From contig JAQFVV010006429.1 of NCBI GenBank assembly GCA_028023455.1, positions 884,246-948,245 of the forward strand: a stretch of 64,000 nucleotides of DNA, in the 5' to 3' direction. The notes under the pieces are model-generated. The model was not told the DNA's origin. It worked only from the letters and a program-made list of their open reading frames with translations, and searched no databases. The stretch comes from Epiperipatus broadwayi (Eukaryota; Onychophora; Udeonychophora; Euonychophora; Peripatidae). Within the stretch, counting starts at the first letter, position 1. Each line of letters begins with the position of its first letter. Below are positions 39,780 to 56,888 of this stretch, one piece after another. A program made the position numbers and the translations under genes.

Positions 39780-40250
39780 ATATTTTACTTATTTTTTGAG
39801 CAATTTTTTAATTTGTATTTTACTTATTTCTGAGCCATTTCAATTTATTGCTTGGGAAGGTTTGTATTTTATGTATTTCACTGATTTCTGTTTTTTTGTA
39901 TTTTATTTATTTTTGAGCCATATAAATTTATTGCTTGGGGAGTTGTATTTTATGTATTTCACTGATTTCTGTTTTTGTATTTTATTTATTTTTGAGCCAT
40001 TTCAATTTATAACTGGAGAAGGGGAGGTTATATTATGTATTTTTACCCATTTTGTGTGTGTGTACTTTTTTAAAATTTACATATTATTTCAGTTGGTTTT
40101 TTACTTACTTTTGATGTCTTACCTTAGGCTAACCAATTTTTTTACTTGATTTTTTACTTACTTTTGATGTCTTGCCTTAGGTGTTTTAATTTCACATACT
40201 TCAGCAATTTTTTATGTCTTACCTCAGGCATTTTAATTTTAATTTTCCAT
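39780..40250. repeat. Degenerate tandem repeats (two unit types)
   Basis: About three T-rich units of ~80 bp contain TTGAGCCAT, TTTATTGCTTGGG and TTTCACTGATTTCTG. They are followed by ~60-bp units containing TTACTTACTTTTGATGTCTT. The Phe/Leu/Tyr-rich open frames through here (39652-40149 and 40146-40535, and counterparts in copy B) come from T-rich composition and show no domain or signal. Confidence 0.65.
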
Positions 40251-43207
40251 CAATTTCAGCCATTTTTGGATAGAAATTTATCACCTGCAAGCTTCTTGGT
40301 GGTTCTGCAGCATCACCTAGTGGCCACAGTATGCATAACCAAAAACTACCCTGTATTAACATATCAATTCTCAATCATTTTATTTTGTTACAACAAGGTC
40401 TATAGAATGATCTATTTAAATTTCTTCTTAAACATTTTAACTTCAACAGTCTTTTTAAAAAAGAAGTGTACACCTAAAACCCAACTATCAATTAAACCAT
40501 CAATATTAAAACGCCTTGACTTGCATTGCAGATAATTTACTTCTTTGATGTATTTCAACAAAGAAATTTTTAATCACACATTTTAAATTTAGTTTTGATA
40601 ATATCTCCCAACTTTGTAATTAAAAAAAAATGAAAAATTATAATCATCTTTTTACAAAGCTTTCCCATCATTGGTAAACTGGAATTAATTTAAAATATTA
40701 TTTTATTGAAAGTCATCTTAATTACTAGATACATATTTTCCTTTAAAAAAAATTAAAAAATATATTAACAGAGATTCATAAAATGTTTGAGCACCCAGCT
40801 AAAACTGTGATCCATAAACTATCATCCCCAGAGGCTGCCATTCTACCATACATTAAGTCTTGCAGGGTAATATGTTTATTTATTTTCATTAAAAACATTT
40901 CCTTCATAATGAATGACAAGGCATAATAAAACTTTTATTAAATTTGACACATGTGTATCAATCAATTTAAACAAGCACTGTGCTGTTCAATGTTTATAAT
41001 ATGGCATATTTGATTTCTAAAAATCATTCCAATCAGCTAATGTTGTGAAGAATATTTTTATACATACACATATTGATGAAGAACCTGAAAGCATATTAAG
41101 TATATGAGATGATACTCAATATTTTTTAGATTATCTGTCTAATTGACTTATTAATCTAGAAATAAAGTGGTAACTAGACAAATTATGTCATAAGTTAAAA
41201 TAATTTGTGTATCGTTTACCATCTTAAAAATTTGTGAACAGTTTTAAATATTTTCCCCCACATATGTTCCAATTGTCTTTAAAAAAACTGCAGTTTTAAG
41301 TCTTTGTTAGATGAATCTTGCAATAGTTTTTTTTTTCCTTCTCTAAACAAAAGAAATATTGTAAATAAAATAGAGTTTTTGCATAATAATCTCCATCATC
41401 TTCAAAACTCAGATAACCTAAGTAATCGCTATTAGTTTTTATTCTATTTTCTTTCATATATTACTAAATATACTTTGAATAAAACTGCAATAAAAAAAAT
41501 GTTTTGGAGAAAACGAAGTATCTTGCCAAATCTTCTTAATAATTTTATTGCTACTGTAAATTGCAGATAATTATTATTAAACATACATTTATTTTATTAT
41601 TTTCTAAATCTTCCTAACGCATTGCTCAAGATAAAGTATTTTAATACAATGGAAACAAATTTCAAGCTTAAAGTTATCTAGATTAAAAATATAGTAAAAT
41701 GGTTATGAAATAATCCAATAAACATATTACTTTACAATTAGATATTTATTTATCAAATTTTTATAAAGTTAATATAAATAGCCTTTATTAATTATTTCTT
41801 TTTTAAAGTCAGTTTTAACTTACTCTAAGGTCACAGAAATATGGAATAAAATTTTTATATAATAATACTTCAGATGATGTTGTTTATAAATATATGTTAA
41901 ATGAAGATTTTAACAAACAATTAATGTAAAGGATATATATATTATAATGGAACAAACAATTTTCATCATTAGATATAACAGTTATAAAAGATTCTCTCCC
42001 TCATACACCCCCCTCAATACCTATCACACTAGTCATGCCAGTCGCTAATTCGATATAACAGTTATAAAAGATTCTCCTCATACACCCCTAATACCTATCA
42101 CACTAGTCACACCAGTCACTAATTCGATCTTTAGCAGTGTGTAGTCCCACTACACATCGTGCATCCATGTTGGTCAACAGATATAATGGACGGAACAATT
42201 AGCACTTGCCCCAAAGTTGATGATGCCAGATATAACGGACGGAATGATTACAACCAATCCCCAAACATTGCAAACACCAGATGTAATGGATGGTCAACTA
42301 ACTTGCAGACTGTACTACTATGCAGATGTAGAAATATGGTGAGGGGATAAGTTAATATACTCTAAATTATTACCCCTAGTGAAATAATCTGCAAAGACCT
42401 ACCAGGCTTAGAAGGGAAGAAAGTTGCATACAACTATGTTTGGACTGTGGGTCATCTGAAAAAGTGCTAATGAGAACCCGATGAAATGCTTAACCAATGA
42501 CTGCATACCCTTTAATTGACTAACTCTATCCCTATTTAATAATATTAAATGCAATTTAGGTTAGTTCATCCACTTTCCCCCTTTTTAATTCCGTTATTTC
42601 CTAATATTCAAGCCCAGAGCGAATATTGCTTTTAACTCCTTTAGCAGGTATGAACAGATATACACAGCAACTCCTGCACCTATATATAAGTTACAACTAG
42701 CATTTATAATATTTGTTTTATTTTCAAGCTTTTATGTAATAAGAAAAATAGATGTGTGTGCGTGTATAATTATTTATAAACTGTGGAATGTCAGGACAAC
42801 TCAATAAACTAGAGACCAGAATAATATAAACTCTCAAATATGTATTAACAATAATAAATATCAAGTATAACAACAATAGTAATGATATAAAAATAAAAAT
42901 AAAATAAAAAATATAATAATCATCATATGTACATGTGTCACAAATGAACCTCTACCATCTTACTAATTAATTATCCTCTAGATACAACCCTTATACCCCA
43001 TGGTAAAAATCCACATATGTCACTCATTCTCTGCAAATCCATAATTATATAGAAAAATCAACTTCAGTTATTTAATATAATTGAGATTGGACTAGCTAAA
43101 TTATATATTTACAAATGTTAATCTATTTAACAAGTTTCCCCAATTTATATATATGATAGAGACAGATCCCAGTTGATTTCTCAAACATACTAGAAAATAT
43201 ACATACA

Positions 43208-43364
43208 GCCCCCCCCCCCCTTGCGGGGGGCCCCGTTCGAGGAGCTTCCTCAGGCGGGGCCCCCGCGGCCGGGCGGGCACCCGCAGAAAGAACCGGTTCG
43301 GTTTGTGGCTGGGCTACTTCGTGGTGTCCCCCGCCCGTGTCCCCCCGGCGCCGTCCCCCCCGAA
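43208..43364. other. Anomalous ~157-bp GC-rich insertion
   Basis: Begins with a C12 run and contains GGGGCCCC, a GAGGAGCTTCCTC hairpin, AACCGGTT and further C runs. By eye about four fifths of the bases are G or C, in DNA that is otherwise about one quarter GC. In copy B the same place reads straight through as ACATACAAGGTTAATC. No ORF, no target duplication and no poly-A were found. Possible sources are an rDNA expansion-segment fragment, bacterial contamination or chimaeric-read insertion, or a real insertion in one allele. None can be chosen from this sequence. Confidence 0.8.
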
Positions 43365-43924
43365 AGGTTAATCACAAAATAAAACATATAATATATATTA
43401 TGTATGTGTTGTAATTTAACCTATATATAAATTTAAAAAAATCTTACCTCAATATTTATGTGGATGACCTGATGTGAAGCAAGTAGCTATACCTAAATTT
43501 TATTTATAATGAAAATATAAAAAATATCAAAATGAATAATCCCCCCTTTTCTTCTTTGCTAATTCTGAAAGATGTGGCTTCAGCATCAGAGTGTGAAAAT
43601 ACAACAGATAATATAAATAAATAAAAATAAATTAAACAAAAATTTACAATACTGTTTCCTTGATAAAAAAAAAATTGTAATTGCAATAAAGTTTATAACA
43701 ATCATCATAATAAAAGCAGTAGTAGCTGATAGTTAGGCAAGTTGTTCTTCAAAGCAGTTTCACTTAGTAAATCATTCTCCTTAGCAAGGATAGATAGGTA
43801 CAATGGTGTCTTCTGTAGTTGTGTTTAATGGTAAACATCTTGATCCTCATTTGATTCACCATAATGTATTCCAATCCTTGTTTACTTTGGACTGAAGGTA
43901 TCTTCTTGTGTGTTTACAATAAAG

Positions 43925-44506
<582 letters not shown>

Positions 44507-45977
44507 TAATGCAGCTGGCAGGAAAATACCATGACACACAATAGCATGTTTTGCTCTAGCCCATTTTCATATTAAAGTACATTTTAATAATTATTTATAA
44601 TCATATATTTTTTTATTAATAATATTGAAGTGCTTATATATATATATAAGAAAATTATTTCATTTTTCTTTCTTCTCCAATTTTTAGCAAATTTAATTCT
44701 CGTTATTGTTTTTGAAAAGGTTTTAAAAAAAAAAAATCTAATTTACTCCAACAACTTTTTAAACACGATTTAATTATTTAAGAATTAATCAGTTATTCTT
44801 ACTTTTTTCACTTTCTGTCCCTTGAATTTGATAAACTTTTAGTTACAGTATTCGATTTTTAAAATGTTTATAATTTAACTAAAAGAAAAATAAAATTCCA
44901 TTTTAGTGTTCGAAATTTTTAGTTTTAATTGCTGTCTTTTGTTACAGCTATTGTAACAATAAGAAGAACGATTTGTAAACTGTCTTTTGTTTTTATACAT
45001 TTCATGCGTAGATTTTCAGGAACGCCAGATATCTTTAACTACCTATTGTTTAAATACATTTAGATTTATTATGAAATAAAATAAAAAATATTAAAATAAT
45101 AAAATCAGTTTTATTTTCACACATATGTACCCACCTAATTAACCTCAAGTCATCCCACATTATATATATATTAATTAATATTCAATTTTAAATTAAAATA
45201 TATATATACATTACAGTTTATTTAATCAAATAGTTTTATATATACAATAGTACTTTGAAAAATACTGATCGTATTTTATTTTATAAATATAATAATTTAT
45301 TGTGTATTATATGTATATAGAGTAATAATAATAATAACAAATAATAATCTTCCCCACTGTTACTATAAATTCCAAATGGATTGGATTCAATAAATATGCT
45401 TGATCTTTTTAGGAATGTGTGCATTGTAAGCTATCCCTTTACAACCCCTTCATACAGGGTTAGAATTTTAATATGCAAATGAAAATTTTAACACTTACAC
45501 AAGGTTTGCATTTGAAGTTTGACGGGTTTTTTTTTCAACAAATATAAGAAGAGTAGTGAAACCCAATGCTTTCTATTCTTTCTTTACTCACTCTCATAAA
45601 ATACTTTTCAATAGGGGTTCAAACATAGGTTGTTTTTTTTTTAAAAAAAAAACTAATGATGGTTATGTTTTGAGCACACTAATAAAATGTGTTTCTGTTT
45701 CAGATAGCACATTTTTTTTTTCCTTGTTATCCTCTATTCTTGCTCCTATAGAGTCTTAGTGGATTTTTTTGAGGACTAACAGAAGATTGAGCAACCATCA
45801 CTTAATGTGGTTTAACTTTTAAAAATAAAGTGGTTCTAAAGTATCCTAACATTTTCTTTGGCATCCATTAGGAAATACTCTCATCATAATTTTTAACCTA
45901 ACTTCATAATATCTAATTTTTTTAACTTATCAACATTCATTTTTTCCACACATCAGTTGGGAGGACAATTCTACAAT

Positions 45978-46428
45978 TACTAAGATTGTCCATAGTATGG
46001 TTTCATAATTGGGGTATTATATGTGCCCCTAACTTGTCCTTCCATATCCAACTAAAATGTGTTAGGAGCGATTGTTTAACTATTGTGTAAGGTCCTTCAT
46101 ATAGATGGCAAAACTTACTGTACTTATTTTCAATTTTCTTACTAATATGAGGGATTTTATTAAAACTTGATCTACTTTAAAAGTATGAAAAGTTCCAGTC
46201 TTATTTTTGTTCCTTTTATTTGCCTTACTTACCAATCAAAGATATGCTTTCTGCACATTTTCCTCTATACTACTTTGTTTATATATAGTCATAGGTTGAC
46301 ATTTAGTGAACAACATGGGAATTGATTGATTAAAATGTAGTTCAATGGGTGTGAATCCAGTGGATTCATTCACACTCCAGTTGATATAATTAACTATCTG
46401 GTATATCTGTCTTACCAGATCATTTTCC
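45978..46428 (-). pseudogene. Integrase C-terminal remnant (copy A)
   Basis: Same sequence, in-frame TGA and frameshift as the copy at 54545-54995, where the annotation is given. Sharing the same defects fits two versions of one locus. Confidence 0.7.
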
Positions 46429-46445
46429 TATACAATCATAAGTTG

Positions 46446-46503
<58 letters not shown>

Positions 46504-46762
46504 TGATTTATTCATTCATTTATTTATTTTTTCTTAAAAAATATATACATTTTTTTAGCATTCATCCATGGTAAAAAGTCCATTTTATGTTTCCTAAGTT
46601 GCATCATTTGAAGTCCTTCCCCTTATTATGTACTTTTTCTTTTAAGTACTGTCATTTATATGCCTCATAAATGTGAAGGGTCCTTCATAAGTGTACATAA
46701 CTTATGGAACTGAAAACCTTTTGTTTCATTAACTGCAATATGGTCATCTCTATTTTCACCAT

Positions 46763-47262
46763 NNNNNNNNNNNNNNNNNNNNNNNNNNNNNNNNNNNNNN
46801 NNNNNNNNNNNNNNNNNNNNNNNNNNNNNNNNNNNNNNNNNNNNNNNNNNNNNNNNNNNNNNNNNNNNNNNNNNNNNNNNNNNNNNNNNNNNNNNNNNNN
46901 NNNNNNNNNNNNNNNNNNNNNNNNNNNNNNNNNNNNNNNNNNNNNNNNNNNNNNNNNNNNNNNNNNNNNNNNNNNNNNNNNNNNNNNNNNNNNNNNNNNN
47001 NNNNNNNNNNNNNNNNNNNNNNNNNNNNNNNNNNNNNNNNNNNNNNNNNNNNNNNNNNNNNNNNNNNNNNNNNNNNNNNNNNNNNNNNNNNNNNNNNNNN
47101 NNNNNNNNNNNNNNNNNNNNNNNNNNNNNNNNNNNNNNNNNNNNNNNNNNNNNNNNNNNNNNNNNNNNNNNNNNNNNNNNNNNNNNNNNNNNNNNNNNNN
47201 NNNNNNNNNNNNNNNNNNNNNNNNNNNNNNNNNNNNNNNNNNNNNNNNNNNNNNNNNNNNNN
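46763..47262. other. Scaffold gap, exactly 500 N
   Basis: A fixed-size placeholder gap. The contig ends on either side overlap in content by ~8.1 kb, so the true gap may be negative. Confidence 0.99.
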
Positions 47263-48216
47263 TCTAACTAAATTAGTCTTTTAAAATACCTGCTTAGTTT
47301 TATTATGATCTATTAATTATTTATGAGTGCTAGAAATACAATTTGTCAGGATTATTTGTATTTTTTGGTGGTGTTAATATGGACTATTTTTATGCACATA
47401 GATACAATGGTAAACATGCACAAAACTTTCAGAGCAACATTTCAAAAAATTGTGGTGAAATTAAAGTAGATATAGTGTTTTATCTTTGCTTAGCCAAAAT
47501 GATGAAAATGTGGAATCTCCAAAAACAGAAGGTGAGTTAGTGGAGTTTTTTACAAAGTAAAAGTGTTTTGCCCTTCCAAAAAATGTACATCAATGGCATT
47601 TTTTTTGATCTGCTATTATTGCTTAAATGTGATGCAATCTGTTTCAACAAGTTTCTCCAAATAATTTTCATGCAAAAGTCTCAAAGTTTGAACATTCTTT
47701 TTGCCTACATAGAAACCATCCAAGTTATATTTTTATAATCATCTGCAATCTGTTTGAACAAGCTTCTCAAAATAATTTTCTTGAAAAGTCTCAAAGTTTG
47801 TATGTTCTTTTTGCCTAGTTTGAAGCCATCTTTTGTAAGTACTTTTGTAAGAATTTTTGTGTGTTGTGCGTGTGTGTTGTACTTGGGTTTTTGCATGTTA
47901 TGAATCCATTTTAGACATGAATCAGGAGTGGGAGTTGTGTTTTATGTCACATTTCATTTTGCCAAGTGATTATATTTTTTAATGTGAGAAATCTATTATT
48001 TTCCATTTCATTTGTAACTTTTAATTTTGAAACAGTATTCTTTATAAACCTAATACCTATCACGTTTCACCTACTATGTTCCATAGTGAGTACATATTTT
48101 TTAGTTTAAACCCCTCCAAAGCTAGCATCTATTAATTTAAAACAACTTAATAAAATGATAATAATCTACATGTATGTGTGTATATTTATATAAATGTGTA
48201 CTTAAAATAATGCTAG

Positions 48217-48220
<4 letters not shown>

Positions 48221-48295
<75 letters not shown>
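48221..48295. repeat. (TA)n microsatellite (copy B)
   Basis: About 37 TA units, the counterpart of 39507-39582 with almost the same length. Confidence 0.95.
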
Positions 48296-48298
<3 letters not shown>

Positions 48299-50664
48299 AA
48301 ACAAGCATAAATAATTACAATTTAAAGTTATAAATATAAATAATAGATGTAAACATTACCTGGTATACTGGGTTCTTTACACCTTCACATTATCCAAAAT
48401 TTGATTTTCTTTGCATAAGAGTGACAATTTTAAGGGAACTCAATTCACATATATAGAGAAGAGAAATGGGGGAGGGGAAACAATTCCTGTTTTTGCAATT
48501 TATATTTTACTTATTTTTTGAGCAATTTTTTAATTTGTATTTTACTTATTTCTGAGCCATTTCAATTTATTGCTTGGGAAGGTTTGTATTTTATGTATTT
48601 CACTGATTTCTGTTTTTTTGTATTTTATTTATTTTTGAGCCATATAAATTTATTGCTTGGGGAGTTGTATTTTATGTATTTCACTGATTTCTGTTTTTTG
48701 TATTTTATTTATTTTTGAGCCATTTCAATTTATAACTGGAGAAGAGGGAGGTTATATTATGTATTTTTACCCATTTTGTGTGTGTGTACTTTTTTAAAAT
48801 TTACATATTATTTCAGTTGGTTTTTTACTTACTTTTGATGTCTTACCTTAGGCTAACCAATTTTTTTACTTGATTTTTTACTTACTTTTGATGTCTTGCC
48901 TTAGGTGTTTTAATTTCACATACTTCAGCAATTTTTTATGTCTTACCTCAGGCATTTTAATTTTAATTTTCCATCAATTTCAGCCATTTTTGGATAGAAA
49001 TTTATCACCTGCAAGCTTCTTGGTGGTTCTGCAGCATCACCTAGTGGCCACAGTATGCATAACCAAAAACTACCCTGTATTAACATATCAATTCTCAATC
49101 ATTTTATTTTGTTACAACAAGGTCTATAGAATGATCTATTTAAATTTCTTCTTAAACATTTTAACTTCAACAGTCTTTTTAAAAAAGAAGTGTACACCTA
49201 AAACCCAACTATCAATTAAACCATCAATATTAAAACGCCTTGACTTGCATTGCAGATAATTTACTTCTTTGATGTATTTCAACAAAGAAATTTTTAATCA
49301 CACATTTTAAATTTAGTTTTGATAATATCTCCCAACTTTGTAATTAAAAAAAATGAAAAATTATAATCATCTTTTTACAAAGCTTTCCATCATTGGTAAA
49401 CTGGAATTAATTTAAAATATTATTTTATTGAAAGTCATCTTAATTACTAGATACATATTTTCCTTTAAAAAAATTAAAAAATATATTAACAGAGATTCAT
49501 AAAATGTTTGAGCACCCAGCTAAAACTGTGATCCATAAACTATCATCCCCAGAGGCTGCCATTCTACCATACATTAAGTCTTGCAGGGTAATATGTTTAT
49601 TTATTTTCATTAAAAACATTTCCTTCATAATGAATGACAAGGCATAATAAAACTTTTATTAAATTTGACACATGTGTATCAATCAATTTAAACAAGCACT
49701 GTGCTGTTCAATGTTTATAATATGGCATATTTGATTTCTAAAAATCATTCCAATCAGCTAATGTTGTGAAGAATATTTTTATACATACACATATTGATGA
49801 AGAACCTGAAAGCATATTAAGTATATGAGATGATACTCAATATTTTTTAGATTATCTGTCTAATTGACTTATTAATCTAGAAATAAAGTGGTAACTAGAC
49901 AAATTATGTCATAAGTTAAAATAATTTGTGTATTGTTTACCATCTTAAAAATTTGTGAACAGTTTTAAATATTTTTCCCCACATATGTTCCAATTGTCTT
50001 TAAAAAAACTGCAGTTTTAAGTCTTTGTTAGATGAATCTTGCAATAGTTTTTTTTTCCTTCTCTAAACAAAAGAAATATTGTAAATAAAATAGAGTTTTT
50101 GCATAATAATCTCCATCATCTTCAAAACTCAGATAACTTAAGTAATCGCTATTAGTTTTTATTCTATTTTCTTTCATATATTACTAAATATACTTTGAAT
50201 AAAACTGCAATAAAAAAATGTTTTGGAGAAAACGAAGTATCTTGCCAAATCTTCTTAATAATTTTATTGCTACTGTAAATTGCAGATAATTATTATTAAA
50301 CATACATTTATTTTATTATTTTCTAAATCTTCCTAACGCATTGCTCAAGATAAAGTATTTTAATACAATGGAAACAAATTTCAAGCTTAAAGTTATCTAG
50401 ATTAAAAATATAGTAAAATGGTTATGAAATAATCCAATAAACATATTACTTTACAATTAGATATTTATTTATCAAATTTTTATAAAGTTAATATAAATAG
50501 CCTTATTAATTATTTCTTTTTTAAAGTCAGTTTTAACTTACTCTAAGGTCACAGAAATATGGAATAAAATTTTTATATAATAATACTTCAGATGATGTTG
50601 TTTATAAATATATGTTAAATGAAGATTTTAACAAACAATTAATGTAAAAGATATATATATATAT

Positions 50665-53997
<3,333 letters not shown>

Positions 53998-54544
53998 ACC
54001 CCCTCTTCTTACAGGGTTAGAATTTTAATATGCAATGAAAATTTTAACACTTACACAAGGTTTGCATTTGAAGTTTGACGGGTTTTTTTTTTCAACAAAT
54101 ATAAGAAGAGTAGTGAAACCTTATGCTTTCTATTCTTCTTTACTCACTCTCATAAAATACTTTTCAAGGTGGGGTTCAAACATAGGTTGTTGTTTTTTTT
54201 TAAAAAAAAAACTAATGATGGTTATGTTTTGAGCACACTAATAAAATGTGTTTCTGTTTCAGATAGCACATTTTTTTTTTCCTTGTTATCCTCTATTCTG
54301 CTCCTATAGAGTCTTAGTGGATTTTTTTTGAGGACTAACAGAAGATTGGAGCAACCATCACTTAATGTGGTTTAACTTTCTTAAATAAAGTGGTTCTAAA
54401 GTATCCTAACATTTTCTTTGGCATCCATTAGGAAATACTCTCATCATAATTTTTAACCTAACTTCATAATATCTAATTTTTTTTTTTACTTATCAACATT
54501 CATTTCTTTTTCCACACATCAGTTGAGTATGACAATTCTACAAT

Positions 54545-54995
54545 TACTAAGATTGTCCATAGTATGGTTTCATAATTCGGGTATTATATGTGCCCCTAAC
54601 TTGTCCTTCCATATCCAACTAAAATGTGTTAGGAGCGATTGTTTAACTATTGTGTAAGGTCCTTCATATAGATGGTAAAACTTACTGTACTTATTTTCAA
54701 TTTTCTTACTAATATGAGGGATTTTATTAAAACTTGATCTACTTTAAAAGTATGAAAAGTTCCAGTCTTATTTTTGTTCCTTTTATTTGCCTTACTTACC
54801 AATCAAAGATATGCTTTCTGCACATTTTCCTCTATACTACTTTGTTTATATATAGTCATAGGTTGACATTTAGTGAACAACATGGGAATTGATTGATTAA
54901 AATGTAGTTCAATGGGTGTGAATCCAGTGGATTCATTCACACTCCAGTTGATATAATTAACTATCTGGTATATCTGTCTTACCAGATCATTTTCC
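54545..54995 (-). pseudogene. Integrase C-terminal remnant of the LTR element
   Basis: Minus-strand translation gives 'INWSVNESTGFTPIELHF', matching the hallmark 'N---H-STG-SP-EL-FG' at the end of the Ty3/gypsy and retroviral integrase core. Further on, after a TGA and a frameshift, 'YSKFYHLYEGPYTIVK' matches the 'F---Y-GP(Y/F)-I' segment that follows the integrase core. The upstream catalytic core, RT and RNase H are missing. A second, shorter 'TYEGPFTFM' segment occurs on the minus strand at about 55220-55245, directly at the end of the gag-position ORF, so two pol tails lie ~570 bp apart. Confidence 0.7.
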
Positions 54996-55012
54996 TATAC
55001 AATCATAAGTTG

Positions 55013-55015
<3 letters not shown>

Positions 55016-55062
<47 letters not shown>
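55016..55062. repeat. (TA)n microsatellite
   Basis: About 23 TA units between the gag-position ORF and the integrase remnant; the counterpart in copy A is at 46450-46498. It may mark the scar of the pol deletion. Confidence 0.9.
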
Positions 55063-55065
<3 letters not shown>

Positions 55066-55227
55066 ATTTGATTTATTCATTCATTTATTTATTTTTCTTA
55101 AAAAATATATACATTTTTTTAGCATTCATCCATGGTAAAAAGTCCATTTTATGTTTCCTAAGTTGCATCATTTGAAGTCCTTCCCTTATTATGTACTTTT
55201 TCTTTTAAGTACTGTCATTTATATGCC

Positions 55228-56888
55228 TCATAAATGTGAAGGGTCCTTCATAAGTGTACATAACTTATGGAACTGAAAACCTTTTTGTTTGATGAACTGC
55301 AATATGGTCATCTCTATTTTCACCATATAATTTTCTATGTTTTGATCATCTTGTTGATTATGGAAAGACTCTAATTTCCATAACGCGCAGCTAAGATGAT
55401 CGAATTCACCAATCTCTTTAATGCCTTCAACAATGGCATTTGTAGGGTGACAGTTTTCTCCTAAGAAAGCTGTTTGAACTTGTAACAATCCATCCTTGTT
55501 ATTGCTATTATGCTCACAAATGACATGTCTGAAAAGTATTTTATTCTTGTTTCGGTGGCAAACACAAATGTGCCGCAATGATCTCAAATATGAGTCCAAA
55601 TCATTTATCATTGAACCCTTTTTCATATATTCTATCATGACATCTCCAGAGTATGATGTGTCATTGACTCCTCTGGCTTCATCATTTAACTCAGAATCAA
55701 TCTCGAAATCTTGTGATCTTTGTATCACTTCAATATTGAGAGTATCACTCAATTGCTTTTCTCTCAACTTAAATTCAGTATATTGAGTACTTGAATTAGT
55801 CTGGGTTTGTTGTGTTTCAACAACTAATGTATCCTTACTCAGTTGGGATTCAGTGATTCCAAACCTCTGAACAATCATTTTATCTAAGCATTTTAGTTTT
55901 TGTCTTAAGGTTTCTATCTCCGTATTTTGTTTGGTACAATTTTGCTCCAACTCTGTATGGATAATTTGTAATTCCATTTGAATTTCATCTTGGTACCTCC
56001 ATTGATTTTCACGCACTTCTTCCTTAAAATATTCTTGATTCCTGCGCACCTCATCATATTTTGCATTCAATTGTTCCATGACACTGGATTTAAAATCATC
56101 TATTCGCTGTTGGCATTTTGTATTCTTTTCATCAATTTCATTCCTCATCTCTAACATTCCTTGCTTCAATTCAATATTGTCTTTCTGAACACTTCCTAAT
56201 TTAAAGGAAAGTTGTCCCATATCTTCAGACACCTTAATTTCAACATTATCAATTTTTGTCTCCATTTGTTCTTTTATATCATTCACATCCTTTTTCATTT
56301 CTTCCTTTATTTTATTTATATCAGCCTTGGTTGCCATATTTTCCAACTTACTATTTATACACTTTTCATATTCTCCATATTGCTATTCATATCACTCTTC
56401 ATATTCTCCCTATTGCTATTCATATCACTCTTCATATTCTCCATATTGCTATTCATATCACTCTTCATATTCTCCATATTGCTATTTAAATCACTCTTCA
56501 TATTCTCCATATTGCTATTTAAATCACTTTTCATTTCATCAGCCTTGGTTCCCATATTCTCCATCTTGCTATTTAAATCATTTTTCATATTATTCATATC
56601 ACTCTTCATCTCCATGATTACTTGGATTAGTTGTACCAAGGTTGTAGGGTCTTGAATAACCTGAGTTACTCTTACTTCAGGCACTTGAATAATCTCAATG
56701 GGAGGAATCATCTGAATTTGAGAAACTGTTTGACCCCCTTCCTGCATTTGTGGGAATTGTTCAACTTCTGAACTAGACCCCCCCCCCGGTATCTGAATCA
56801 TCACAGATTCTACCTTATTACTGGTAGTATCATCTACCATTTCACTGTCACTACTATCTTTCCCTATCTCCAAATGTTTTGATTTCAT
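55228..56888 (-). pseudogene. Gag-position coiled-coil protein of the LTR element, one frameshift
   Basis: Two open frames on the minus strand, 177 codons (56888-56355) and 372 codons (56346-55228), are separated by 8 bases. A one-base deletion near 56350 splits what was one frame of about 550 codons. The order is an acidic, Ser-rich N-terminus, then an 11-residue repeat of the type 'SDMNSNMENMK', then a long heptad-rich coiled coil (residues ~1-170 of the second frame). A globular C-terminal region with several Cys and His follows ('HICVCHRNKNK', 'HVICEHNS', 'ENCHPTNAI'). Position (first ORF after the 5' LTR) and coiled-coil character suggest a structural Gag-like role. No classical CCHC knuckle is visible, and the C-terminal region matches no family I recognise. 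The last residues run into a pol-like segment in another frame. Confidence 0.55.
56365..56600. repeat. 33-bp coding minisatellite
   Basis: Five to six tandem copies of a 33-bp unit (TTCATATTCTCCATATTGC... on plus) encode the 11-residue repeat in the gag-position ORF. One longer variant unit contains CATCAGCCTTGGTTCCCAT. Copies differ by single bases (CATATC against TAAATC), suggesting recent slippage. Confidence 0.85.

Noticed and set aside
39652-40535. Two Phe/Tyr-rich plus-strand open frames, duplicated at 48518-49259
   Set aside because: They come from T-rich tandem repeats. No domain, signal or splice context supports a protein, and the first is broken in copy B.
42159-42350. 63-codon frame with several Cys, resembling a small secreted peptide
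   Set aside because: It lies inside the LTR tandem repeats, has no signal peptide, and is not supported in the other LTR copies.
43208-43364. Calling the GC-rich insertion ribosomal RNA
   Set aside because: No conserved rRNA core sequence was recognised; only its composition resembles expansion segments.
46704-47267. 187-codon open frame across the gap
   Set aside because: It consists almost entirely of N-derived unknown residues.
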